This document shows, in pieces, positions 26,995-37,883 of a stretch of DNA of 64,000 bases (position 1 is the first letter of the stretch; the number at the start of each line of letters is the position of its first letter). Location of the stretch: positions 9,424,001-9,488,000 of the forward strand of contig NC_079514.1 of assembly GCF_000801105.2 (NCBI RefSeq), written 5' to 3'. The DNA comes from Raphanus sativus. Taxonomy: Eukaryota; Streptophyta; Magnoliopsida; Brassicales; Brassicaceae. Below the pieces are notes generated by a model. That model saw only the letters and a list, made by a program, of their open reading frames with translations, was not told the DNA's origin and searched no databases. Position numbers and translations under genes: made by a program.

Positions 26995-28885
26995 ATGGGA
27001 AGAGGGAAGATCGAGATAAAGAGGATAGAGAATCGGACATCAAGGCAAGTGACCTTCTCCAAGAGGCGAAGTGGTCTTATCAAGAAGACTCATGAGCTCT
27101 CTGTTCTCTGCGATGCTCACATCGGTCTCATCGTCTTCTCCGCAACCGGAAAGCTCACCGAGTACTGCTCCGAACCTTCCAAGTTAGCTTCTTCTCCTCT
27201 CTCTTTCATTCTCTCTCAAATTAGGGTTTCTGAGATCTATACATACATGTGTATGTATTGATATCTACTTTTTTTTGTTTGGTCAATTGTATTGATCTAA
27301 TTAAATGAGGATATGAGAGATATATATCTCCTCGTGCTTGTGTTGAACAGACAGTTTTCATCATTAGTTTCTGAAGTAGCAGGTACCATGAAAATGGTTT
27401 TAAGATTTTAATTTGGCCCAAACGTTAAGAATCTCTCTGCAGATACTAGCTACTGTATATATTTATTCTTGCAGTAATTTATTTGTATATATGCGTACAT
27501 GCATGTATATAGTCAGTCATTAATGGTATATTTGGGTCAAATTTTATATTTTCTACACCTGCCGAGCAAAGAGATCTGCAAAGATTTGACATTTCTTGAA
27601 CAACCTTTTTTCATAAAAAGATCTCAATTTGTGTTTATATAACACTTGAGTAATATTTACAACACATACATACATACCTATATATAAGTCTAGTTTAATA
27701 ATTCGATTTAAGTACAATTAATTATATGAAAATCTGTACTAATTAGAAGATTTAGATCTAAGTTATAAACCAGAAGACAAACTTATTCACATATAAGCCC
27801 TACATTAATGTGAGAAGAAGGGTATGCTTATAGTTTTAAGTTTTCTTTCACAAAACAAAGAGGGGGAAACACCTTTTGTGAGATTGAAATACTAATTTGA
27901 TCACATTAATAATTACCAATATTGAATAGGATGCCTCAGCTCATTGACCGATACTTGCAGACCAACGGCTTGCGACTTCCTGACCCTAATGACGGCCAGG
28001 TATAATATATACGCACACTTATTCATTGGTCTTTACCAATTTAAAACAACAATTTAAAAAAAAAGTTTCACAAGAATGAAATTTAGTTTGGAGTTTGTGT
28101 GTATATATAGGAGGAACTATGCCAAGAGATTGAAGTACTACGAAGAGAGACATGTAAGCTTGAGCTCCGTCTGCGTCCATACCAGGGACATGGCTTAGCC
28201 TCTATCCCTCCACACGAGCTCGATCGACTAGAGCAACAGCTCGAGCATTCTGTCCTTAAAGTCCGTGAGCGTAAGGTAACGTAACAATGTATGCTCATAT
28301 CATTAATATATATTCTCTTAGAACTATATTTCATTACATTTTTGTATGTTTGTCTGATTTCTCTCCTTTTCTATCTAATATAAATATATCGAAGAATGAG
28401 TTGCTGCAGCAACAGTTGGAGAATCTAAGCAGAAAGGTCTCTTCTTTAATCATTCATTTTATTTCCACTATTTCTTCTAAAAATGATCTTTATACTGGGG
28501 GTTTAACGATCAATATCATGTTTTATGCATGTGTTTAGAGGCGGATGCTGGAAGACGATAACAACAATATGTACCGTTGGGTAGGTTTGGTTATTATTAG
28601 CTAGATAATGTTAATTTTGTTTGCACGTTTGAGTGACATATTCTTACTATGTATAATGTATTGCAGCTTCATGAGCATCGTACCGCGATGGAGTTTCAGC
28701 AAGCTGGGATAGAGACCAAACCAGGGGAGTATCAACAGTTTCTTGAGCAGGTTCAGTACTATAATGATCATCATCATCAGCAGCAACAACCAAACAGTGT
28801 TCTTCAGCTAGCTACGCTTCCTTCGGAGATTGATCCTAATTACCATCTCCAGCTTGCTCAGCCTAATCTTCAAAACGATAATTAG
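26995..28885 (+). CDS. TT16: TT16/ABS (AGL32), B-sister MADS-box transcription factor
   Basis: Six exons (26995-27182, 27930-27999, 28111-28275, 28395-28436, 28539-28580, 28667-28885) give 241 aa, near the 252 of Arabidopsis. The MADS domain (residues 1-60, [20 protein letters not shown]) is followed by an I region, a K domain with heptad-like leucines (about 85-170), and a Gln/His-rich C-terminus (HHHQQQQPN). The frame is open upstream of 26995 but MGRGK is the invariant MADS start. In Arabidopsis, TT16 acts in the nucleus to specify the inner seed-coat endothelium and proanthocyanidin accumulation. The K-box exon at 28111-28275 (165 bp) equals the two usual MADS exons fused. The first intron is 747 bp. 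Confidence 0.93.
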
Positions 28886-29621
28886 TCCTCAGCCATATTT
28901 ACTCTTTCTCTCTGAATGAAGAAGTACTCCATTTATGTCGTTTATTACCTATCTTACTTGGACAGTGTCTTATTTTGTGTCTGTTTTGGTGTGGTTATGG
29001 AACCTTTTGAAATACAATAGCATAATGGTATTTGATTACATAATTAACCATATAATATCATTCACCAATCATCAGACATTTGCCAACTAGGGATCAACTG
29101 TTTTACGTAAAAGCAGATGTGTTCCATATCATTTTTTCTCTGGAAATAAAAGTTCATTAATTAACAGTGATTTTTAGATGGTCGGCTAAAGAAAGAGTGA
29201 AAAACACCTACGTCAAACCATTCTTTTAGGTTAACCCAGCTCAAAAATAAAGTATCCAACTCAGTATCTTTGTAATACATGATGGATTTATAAAGGATTC
29301 TAACTAAAAATAGTTTTTAATGGATTCAGACATAATAGATTACAGTTTCCAGAAATAGCTTTTAATATAAACTCAGCCAAGATTGAAAAAAAAAAAGTAA
29401 ATACACACATAACCTTTTACAAACGAATGCAAGAACGATCAAGAAGCAAGAAAGGAGTTTCGGAAGAACAATCTTCCTTTCCTCTTTTTCTCTTCAATAA
29501 GTTTGCATTATAAAGACGAGAAAACTCTGAGTTCTTGACTTCTTGATCGCTCGAACAACCATAATCATCATCATCATCATCTAGAGCCCCTAAACCGCTG
29601 CTGGCTTAATCGTCTACGTCC
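28886..29621. other. Intergenic region TT16-STP11
   Basis: No gene. Contains the TT16 3' flank and the STP11 promoter/leader; an ATC microsatellite lies at about 29564-29582, close to the STP11 start. Confidence 0.55.
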
Positions 29622-31407
29622 ATGGGAGGAGGATTTTTTGTAGCCGATAGTGGCGGCCATGGAGGAGAATACGAAGAAGGCCGTGTAACAACTTTTGTCG
29701 TGGTTGCCTGCATTGTTGCTGCAATGGGCGGTCTCCTCTTCGGTTACGATATCGGTATCTCAGGTTTGTTTTTCTTGCCAACCAAGAAAACCAGATTCGT
29801 CACGTCCTCTACTTTATTATGTTCTCAATGTTTGTTTGTTTGTAGGAGGAGTGACATCAATGGAGGAGTTTCTAACGAGATTCTTCCCGGACATGCTACG
29901 TCAAATGCAAAACGAAACAGGGCACGAGACAGAGTACTGCAAATACGACAACGAGCTTCTCACTCTCTTCACCTCCTCCCTCTACCTCGCTGCTCTATTC
30001 GCTTCTTTCCTCGCTTCAACCGTAACAAGACTCTTCGGTCGGAAAGTCTCGATGACCTTCGGAGGTCTCGCTTTTCTCTCAGGAGCTCTTCTCAACGGTT
30101 TCGCCGTCAGCCTCGAGATGCTCATCATCGGGAGGCTGCTTCTCGGCGTAGGCGTCGGTTTCGTTAACCAATCTGTTCCTCTCTACCTCTCCGAGATGGC
30201 TCCTGCTAAGATCAGAGGAGCTCTCAACATGGCTTTCCAGCTAGCAATCACCTTGGGGATCTTATCCGCCAACATCGTCAACTACGTGACCCCGAGCCTC
30301 GAGAACGGCGTGGGATGGAGATTATCTCTCGGCTTAGCCGCGGTTCCGGCCTCTGTTTTGCTCGTGGGGTCGTTGTTCTTGCCGGAGACGCCGAGCTCGA
30401 TCCTCGAACGTGGGAACAAAGAAGAGGCTAAGAAGATGCTTCAGAAGATCAGAGGAACCGTGGAGGTCGAGCATGAGTTTACGGATATCTGTGCGGCGTG
30501 TGAGTCGGCCAAGAGTGTTCAGCATCCCTGGACGAATATCGCGCAAGCTAAGTATAGACCGCAGCTCGTGTTCTGCACCTTCATCCCGTTCTTCCAGCAG
30601 CTAACCGGGATCAACGTCATCATGTTCTACGCGCCGGTCTTGTTTAGGACCATTGGTTTTGGGAAGGACGCCTCTCTTGTCTCCGCAGTCATCACCGGTC
30701 TTGTGAATGTCTTATCCACCCTCGTCTCCATCTACTCGGTCGATAAATTCGGTCGCAGAGCTCTGTTTCTTGCTGGTGGTATCCAAATGATACTGACTCA
30801 GGTATATATCAGAATATAAACTTTGACATGAGTAATGAGTAATCTATTAACTAACTGCGAGTTAGTTTTAAGTTGGTAGTCCACGAAACTTGACGATTTG
30901 TTTTTTTTTTTTGGGTTTCAGGTGGCAGTTGGTTCGATAATTGGTTGGAAAATAGGACTAAACGGGGAAGGATTATTGTCCTCCCTCGATACGCAGATAC
31001 TCTTGGGGTTGATATGTCTCTACGTGGCGGGTTTCGCGTGGTCGTGGGGACCGCTGGGATGGTTAGTGCCGAGCGAGATATGTCCATTGGAAATAAGATC
31101 GGCAGGACAATCGTTGAACGTGTCCGTGAACATGTTCTTCACTTTCCTCATTGGACAGTTCTTCGTGACGATGCTTTGCCACATGAAGTTTGGTCTGTTC
31201 TACTTCTTCGCCGTCTTGGTCTTGATCATGACGATCTTCATTCACTTCTTGTTGCCAGAGACGAAAGGAGTTCCTATTGAGGAGATGGCGAGAGTGTGGA
31301 AGGACCATAGGTTTTGGAGCAAGTATACTCGTGTTGTTGATGGTGGTGATAATGACGAAGAAGATGATGAAGTTTATATATTTAGTGTAAAAGCTTCAAA
31401 AGAGTAA
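29622..31407 (+). CDS. STP11: STP11 sugar/H+ symporter (hexose transporter)
   Basis: Three exons (29622-29763, 29846-30801, 30922-31407) give 527 aa with the twelve-helix major facilitator fold. Diagnostic sugar-porter motifs: [13 protein letters not shown] in helix 1, [22 protein letters not shown] around helix 4-5, PETPSS at the central loop, [15 protein letters not shown] in helix 7, DKFGRR in the later loop and LLPETKGVP at the C-terminus. The N-terminus [10 protein letters not shown] and an acidic tail (NDEEDDE) are typical STP ends. STP11 in Arabidopsis is a plasma-membrane, high-affinity monosaccharide importer of pollen tubes. STP11 rather than another STP rests on position between TT16 and TCP7. 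Confidence 0.93.
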
Positions 31408-32247
31408 AAGTGTATTAGGATTTGATTAATTTTGTTCAGGAAAACGTTTGTCTAAGTCTTACAGATTACTTCGACAGTATGACAAAATCTTATCGTCTTT
31501 TCTTAGAAATAAAGAAGCTTGTTACGTACATTCAAAGCCATGATCTTCCCCCAAACTGATCGTTATTAAATACTAGAATTGCACATTACCGCTCTGATAA
31601 GTGGAGTATCGTGTCATATAACTTAACAATTAAATAAACCCGTCTAATGAAATACTTTTTGTTAAGGTGCGACAATAATTAAAAGAAAGATATTAGCAAA
31701 TACTTTGGTGCATAGGTCATAAATAAATTATTGTCACGATATAATGCAAAGAAAATATGAAAATATCGATGAGACAATTAAGTATAACAAAATCTTGCGT
31801 ATCCGCCAACTGTCGACAAAGGAATTTGAATTATAGAGTTTTCGACATTTGCCATCTCACGTAAAACACGTGATACTGCAAGTATTTAAATTGAGTGGCA
31901 AAGAAAATAGCCAATTATAATTTTAAATTAAAAAAAACTTTAATAAGTTTTGATGTCAAAATCTACTTACCAATCCATTACCTCACTCATTGATTGGACT
32001 CCTTTTTTAATCTTTTCTATAGTTAAGATGCAAATAACTTTTATCCCAAAGATCAGATTCCACCGAACTAAACAGGTTTTGTGGCTTTGGTAAGTGTTTA
32101 CTTAATCATAATACCTTTTTATCCAGTGGCTAAGAGTTATGGTAAAGGGATGGCACAGAGGTAAAAGTTATAAAGCACCCTGTTTTAAGCCTTAAATTTT
32201 GCAAAAGAGATTATATAAAAGTTTTAGAACATAAAAAAAAATTAAGT

Positions 32248-32583
32248 AATAACCAATAATTTATTTACGTGCAAATTTTTTGTGTGTGTGTTTAAGCGTC
32301 CAAATACATAGGACCAGGCTGTGCACTAGTATCCAGATTCAAACCTGAGTTACAGTTTACTTTACGCAGTAAATAGTAAAAGGTTAGTGATTAAACTCTT
32401 GTAATGCAAATAATTATAGGTAATACTAATAACCAATAATTTATTTACATGCAAAATTTTTGTGTGTGTGTTTAAGCGTCCAAATACATAGGACCAGGCT
32501 GTGCACTAGTATCCAGATTCAAACCTGAGATACAGTTTACTTTACGCAGTAAACAGTAAAAGGTTAGTGATTAAACTCTTGTA
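32248..32583. repeat. Direct duplication, period 180 bp
   Basis: The segment starting AATAACCAATAATTTATTTA is present at 32248-32403 and again at 32428-32583 with few differences, separated by 24 bp. On the minus strand it contains AGGTTTGAATCT, weakly like a Pol III B box, so it might derive from a decayed SINE; this is only a guess. Confidence 0.85.
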
Positions 32584-32666
32584 GCGTCGGTGACGTGGCT
32601 GGGTCTAGCATGGATAAAAGTCTATTAAATGCACGTAGCAGCCTGCAACAACCGCAGCAAGGACCG

Positions 32667-32849
32667 GGTCCCACCGAGTTGACCCACCTGGCTTAAATTC
32701 CCTTGCCGGAGCGTGTCACACACGCGAGGTCTTAACCGTGGGTAAGGAGCGTGAAGCTCACCGCTTGGTGACAAAAAAGTCCCCTCTAAAAAAGCAAAGA
32801 GAGAGAAAAAAAAAAGACACAGAGGGAGTGAGCTGTGAAAAGGACCCAC
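32667..32849. promoter_or_regulatory. Two TCP-type binding sites in the TCP7 promoter
   Basis: GGTCCCAC (32667-32674) and GGACCCAC (32842-32849) are reverse complements of GTGGGACC and GTGGGTCC, both fitting the class I TCP consensus GTGGGNCC. They lie about 340 and 165 bp before the TCP7 ATG. Auto- or cross-regulation by TCP factors is inferred. Confidence 0.45.
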
Positions 32850-33014
32850 CACCCATGTGCTCTTCTTCCTGTCTCCACCAGCTCCTGCCTCTCAATCATT
32901 AGCTTCTCCTCCTCTCCCTCCTTCTCTGAATGTGTTTCAGATAGAGAGTAAATTATAATAATATTAAGAGACTGATACAAACACCATTTTTTCTCTCTTC
33001 CAAAAAAAACAACC

Positions 33015-33821
33015 ATGTCTAATAACAACAACGAGGGAGTTATGATCTCTAATGGATCTCTCATCGAACACCAGAGACAACATCAACAACAACAACAACA
33101 ACAGCAGCAGCAGCAGCTGAATCAGAAACAATCTTCAGACGGAGGAGCTCTCGCCGTGAAGAAACCTCCGGCGAAAGACAGACACAGCAAAGTCGACGGG
33201 AGAGGGAGGAGGATCCGGATGCCGATCATCTGCGCGGCTCGCGTGTTCCAGCTGACGAGAGAGCTCGGCCACAAATCCGACGGCCAGACGATCGAGTGGC
33301 TTCTCCGCCAAGCCGAGCCGTCGATCATCGCCGCGACGGGAACCGGCACGACTCCGGCGAGTTTCTCCACCGCGTCGGTCTCGGTCCGGGGAAACTCCAC
33401 CGTTATCTCCGCTTCCGCGAACTGCGCTCTGTCCTCGTCTTCCTTGGACCACAAGCCTCCTCCTCTGCTGGGCTCCTCGCCGTTTATACTCGGGAAACGC
33501 CTGAGGGGCGACGAGGATTCCGGTAAAGAGGAGACAATGGGGTCTTTTGCTACTCCGGCTGGGTTCTGGGCGGTTCCGGCGAGGCAGGATTTCGGACAGG
33601 TCTGGAGCTTTGCCGCTCATCAAGAGATGTTCTTGCAACAACAGCAGCAGCAACCAGCAGCTGCTGCGCTATTCGTTCACCAGCAGCAACAGCAACAGGC
33701 AGCGATGGGTGAAGCTTCGGCAGCTAGAGTCGGGAACTATCTTCCGGGTCATCTTAATTTGCTTGCTTCTTTATCTGGTGGAGCTCCCGGGTCGGGTCGG
33801 AGAGAGGATGACCAGCGTTGA
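33015..33821 (+). CDS. TCP7: TCP7 class I TCP transcription factor
   Basis: A single exon of 268 aa, the usual intronless TCP form; Arabidopsis TCP7 is about 250. The basic helix-loop-helix TCP domain starts near residue 52 ([17 protein letters not shown]) and continues with [20 protein letters not shown] and [12 protein letters not shown], the class I pattern. Three glutamine runs are visible: residues about 22-34, then LQQQQQQ near 212 and HQQQQQQ near 226; these account for the extra length. Class I TCPs bind GTGGGNCC-type sites in the nucleus and influence cell proliferation, leaf development and flowering. TCP7 rather than another class I member rests on the N- and C-terminal context and on STP11/PFD5 as neighbours. 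Confidence 0.93.
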   Translation: MSNNNNEGVMISNGSLIEHQRQHQQQQQQQQQQQLNQKQSSDGGALAVKKPPAKDRHSKVDGRGRRIRMPIICAARVFQLTRELGHKSDGQTIEWLLRQAEPSIIAATGTGTTPASFSTASVSVRGNSTVISASANCALSSSSLDHKPPPLLGSSPFILGKRLRGDEDSGKEETMGSFATPAGFWAVPARQDFGQVWSFAAHQEMFLQQQQQQPAAAALFVHQQQQQQAAMGEASAARVGNYLPGHLNLLASLSGGAPGSGRREDDQR

Positions 33822-36016
33822 TGAAGTTGAGCTCTTATTTAGTTTGGTATATATATATAAAATATTAAACTCTGTTTCTCTATTGTCATCGATCAATCTC
33901 TTGCATTGTTTTACTCTAGTGGTCTCTCTATGGGTGTGTTTTTTCTTTTCTTTTTAGAGATTGGTTGAATGATTCCAGGAGTGATTTAGTGTTTTTTAAG
34001 TTAAGATTAGGGTTAGGGTTTAAGAACCTGGTCTTAATTAAAAATTGTGTCAGAGAGTTTTTTTTTTTTTTTGTGGAAGATCGATATCTCATCGGAACCA
34101 AGATTTTACCTTAAGTACCTCATGTAGGGTAATGAAGAAACCGCGGAGGTTTTTTTTTTGGCCCCCCCTTCTTGTCTGGTTTTTCCGGCGAAACAAAGCC
34201 TTCGTCTAAAATTCCAGATACTATATTATATTTTTTTTTTTGTTGTTGTTGCTAATTGTGTAATGTGTTACAACAACTGTGGCGAGCAAATTGCGCAAGC
34301 TGTTAACCACATTATTATTTTAATAAATGTTTCCAGAACTTGTTTGTTTGTTTGTTTGTTTGCTTTTTCTTTTCATTTATTGACAGACGAAAGCTTTTAT
34401 CTGAGTGTGATTGTCTCGCTGAAATCTAACTGGATGAGTATATGGATTGTTGGTTTCAGAAGGTTATTTTCTTGGGGTTTCGCGTCAAGATTTTGAATGC
34501 AGGAACAGAGGATTCAGTAGAAAAAGACAAAAAGCAGATGTGTCATCTGACTGAAATCTCTTCTTCAGACTTTTATTTATTTCTCATCTCGTAAGAATTT
34601 ATGTCATGTGTTTGGAAGATTGGTTTGTCACGTTAGTCAGATAAAAGATTGACTCGTATCTCTTTTTTCTTACTGCTGAAAAGTTAATACCAAAAGGCGA
34701 CATGACATTTCGAATCAAGTTCTCTATATTTTTTTTCAAGAAGCACAAGCTCTAACAAAACTGAACAAATAAGAGTTATAATGTCTCTTTGTTTGTGCTG
34801 AAGTCTTTGTTTGTGCACAATGATTCCGGGCTCTGGCTCCGGTGTTTTGTCCCGGTCCAGTGATGCTATGTATCAGTCGGCTTTGAACTTCTTGTATCAT
34901 TGTATGTGTGCTTTAGTTGTTAAAGATAATCCTCATATGACAAAAAAAGAGTCTCTTGTGTGAAAGTAAACTACTCAAATATGTGGCGGATCCATAATCA
35001 CGTAGCGCCGTACGGCGGAGCCAGCCATAATTTAATGCTTGTTTTGATTTTGGCGAAAGTAAATTCACTACTATAATTCATTCAAACCTCGGTGAAGGAC
35101 AGGTACGAAAAATAAAGTTAGTTACTAAAAGTGTAGTTTTAATCCCCGTGATAGTATATTCAAAGCTTGAAATAGTAAAAAACTTTCACGCAACGCATAT
35201 AACGTTAGAATAGTTAAAGTTAAAGTATGCTATATTTACAACTAATGCCTAGTGCATAGATAATGTTAATTGTAGTTTCATTTTTTTTCAATCATAGCTA
35301 ATATTAATTGAATGTTGTATTAAAATTAATAATTCATTTATCACTATTCTATTTTGATGAATACTATCAAAGTGATTAGATGGGTTGCTGCTGCTGACCA
35401 AAAAAAGATTTTTAGATAATTTAGGTGACACTAACCAATCAAAGAATTAAACAATTTGCCATAAAATAAGAATTCCATTAATGGAAAGATCTTAACATAA
35501 AAGTTGGTGTTTTTATTTCTTAATTAGTACTAGAGTAATTAACACTCAGCTGTCTAATATAATGCAAATAATTATAGGTGGGGATATAAAGTAATCAACT
35601 CGTATCAAAACATCCCGCACCTTTTATTGTCGAATCATCTAAAAATGACCCCAGCTCCAATAATGGACATGGTCCCATTCCTGTCTACCAAAAATAATTT
35701 GTATAGGTTGGCATACGATATGTTAATAAAATTATTTTTGTCTATATGGCGTTTTGGACCGACACACGTAAGTAAATAGCTTCAATTTACCAGCTCTATG
35801 CCGTATTAAATGTACTGTCAAATAGTTTCTCTTTAAATCTTACCAAAGAAAAACAGAAGGAATTGATTACTTTTTTTTGAGCAACAAGGAATTGATTACT
35901 AAAAATCATTATAGAGACACTCAGACTTTTAAATTCTACGAATATAATTCAACCGTACATTAAAAGAGATGAACCTCAAATAAATATCGACACTTATCCT
36001 TCGAGGTAAAATAGTA

Positions 36017-36273
36017 CTCCCTCCGTCTTATTTAAGTGATGTTTTAGAATTTTTATTTTATCTCATTTTAAGTGATGTTCTCACTAATCTAGGTAAAATT
36101 TAATATGATTTGAATTTTATGACCAATTATAAAATACTGTACTTTTTTATTATTGGTTAAACTAGTTTTATTTAATGTATTTTTATGTTACCAAAATAAA
36201 CTACATAAAAATATGTATTTTCTTAATCTATATGCAATAGCCTAAAACATCATATAAAGTGGGAGGGAGGGAG
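36017..36273. mobile_element. Stowaway-like MITE upstream of PFD5
   Basis: Left end CTCCCTCCGTCTTATTTAAG pairs with the right-end GGGAGGGAGGGAG, with TA at both flanks (36015-36016, 36274-36275). The 257-bp body is AT-rich. The right end carries an extra GGGA slippage. Confidence 0.8.
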
Positions 36274-36377
36274 TAGTAAAATAGTAAAGGAGCAGTGTGT
36301 CAATTGTCAAAACATACATACAACACGTAAGGTTGAAAATGTTTTTTTTTTTAAATCGTAAAACTAGATGGACTTAG

Positions 36378-36446
36378 ATGGGCCTTAGTACGGGAATTAA
36401 TGGGCCGGACTTCGTTTCTGACGCTAACTAAACTTAATGGGCCAGA
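36378..36446 (+). promoter_or_regulatory. Three site II (TGGGCC) motifs in the PFD5 promoter
   Basis: TGGGCC occurs three times (36379-36384, 36401-36406, 36439-36444), 100-165 bp before the PFD5 ATG. Clustered site II elements bind TCP factors and mark promoters of genes active in dividing cells. Confidence 0.55.
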
Positions 36447-36513
36447 CCTCGTCGACTCGGAGCGGAGAAGTGCATTTTTCGCCGCAGAGTTTCAGCTGAC
36501 TCGGGAGGACGCG

Positions 36514-36544
<31 letters not shown>

Positions 36545-36547
<3 letters not shown>

Positions 36548-37565
36548 GCGTCGTCATCATCGGCGAGAGGAGAGCTGGAGAAGATGGGGATCGATCAGCT
36601 GAAAGCGCTGAAGGAGCAAGCGGATCTGGAAGTGAATCTCCTCCAGGACAGTCTCAACAACATCCGCACAGCCAACGCACGCCTCGAATCCGCCGCGGGA
36701 GCTCTCAACGATCTATCGCTTAGACCACAAGGCAAGAAGATGCTTGTACCACTCACCGCGTCTCTGTACGTGCCTGGGACGCTTGACGAAGCTGATAAGG
36801 TTCTTGTTGATATCGGCACTGGTTACTTCATCGAGGTACAACGATACAATATAGATAGAGAACTGTGATTAGGAGTCGTTTGTGAAGAAGTTGAATATGT
36901 GTGTGTTTGTGTGTAGAAAACAATGGAGGATGGAAAAGACTATTGTCAGAGGAAGATCAACTTGTTGAAATCAAACTATGAACAACTCTTTGAGGTATTT
37001 GCTTTTAGATAGATCCTGATGCTGTGTAATTAGTAAGTGGAACGATTGGAATCGGATTCTATAACTACTAATTTTTTTCTTTTATCTCAAAACTAAAGGC
37101 TCTTTTTAGGGACTGATCCAGTGTAAACGTTAAAAAAAGGGTTGAGGGATTTGATGATAGTTTAATAGCTGCTAAGAAATGTAATCAGAGATAGCCTTTG
37201 GTTGGTTTTTTCACTCCTTAGAGCCATAGATGCAGCATACATTTTAGTAGTGCACTCCACATTTGATTTGATGTTCAAGTAACTTTTTCTGACTACTGTT
37301 TCCGTCTATCAAGGGATGCTCTCTCCTTCCGTTTTTTTTTTGTCCTTCACAGCTTCAATGAGTATATTTATTAACGTTAATCTTGCATCATTGCCAAGTT
37401 GTTCCAGTACCCTTTTTGTTTCAAGACCTGATAAGTTTGTTTTGAGGTTTAAGAATGTTTGTTGTCTAATGCAAGGTGTTGGCCAAGAAGAAAAGTGTGG
37501 CGGATGAAGCCGGGATGGTCTTGCAGGGTAAAGTTAGACAGTTACAAGCTGCAACCACGTCGTGA
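36545..37565 (+). CDS. PFD5: Prefoldin subunit 5 (PFD5)
   Basis: Three exons (36545-36835, 36917-36994, 37476-37565) give 152 aa; the family is about 150. It is an alpha-class prefoldin: an N-terminal coiled coil (MGIDQLKALKEQADLEVNLL), a beta-hairpin core (MLVPLTASLYVPGTLDEADKV followed by DIGTGYFIE), and a C-terminal coiled coil (VLAKKKSVADEAGMVLQGKV). Prefoldin is a cytosolic heterohexamer that hands unfolded tubulin and actin to the CCT chaperonin; in Arabidopsis it also enters the nucleus with DELLA proteins. The leader ends in a GA repeat (about 36516-36543) directly abutting the ATG. Confidence 0.96.
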
Positions 37566-37883
37566 AAAAATCCTTCATTTTCTTGTGGCTTTTACTATTT
37601 TGGTGTTTTGAGATTTGCACATTGTTTTGTCTGATCAGTTTTTGTTACACACTCTTATGATCTCAATCAGGTAGTGTTTTTCTGCGCTATGAGAACTTTG
37701 TGCTGTAATATCAAAGTGAACAAATGTTGCTTGGTTATTCCCCATAAAGCAAAGAGTAAAGAGACAAAAGCCATCATGTTATTGTTTAGGCAGAAAGAAA
37801 CAAACTGAATCAAATGAAAATTTTAAATACAACTCTTGTTTTTGTTGTTGCAAAAAAAGGACTCTCTGTTACGTGTTTGATCA
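37566..37883. other. Convergent 3' spacer PFD5/PYRD
   Basis: 318 bp between two convergent genes, holding both 3' UTRs. Nothing else seen. Confidence 0.6.

Larger units (their letters stand above)
31408..33014. other. Intergenic region STP11-TCP7 with a duplicated 156-bp segment
   Basis: No coding sequence. AT-rich DNA, then two direct copies of a 156-bp segment (32248-32403, 32428-32583), then the GC-richer TCP7 promoter and leader (32584-33014) with two TCP-type sites. Confidence 0.6.
33822..36544. other. 2.7-kb intergenic region TCP7-PFD5
   Basis: No gene. Includes the TCP7 3' flank, a GTTT microsatellite (about 34341-34362), AT-rich DNA, a Stowaway-like MITE (36017-36273) and the PFD5 promoter with three TGGGCC motifs and a GA repeat. 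Confidence 0.6.

Noticed and set aside
29622..30167. Arg-rich 181-codon read-through frame of STP11
   Set aside because: It reads through intron 1 and then runs out of frame in exon 2; the spliced STP11 model explains the DNA.
34005..34021. Telomere-like TTAGGGTTAGGGTTT
   Set aside because: Only two to three repeats; common in plant leaders and UTRs, not an interstitial telomere block.
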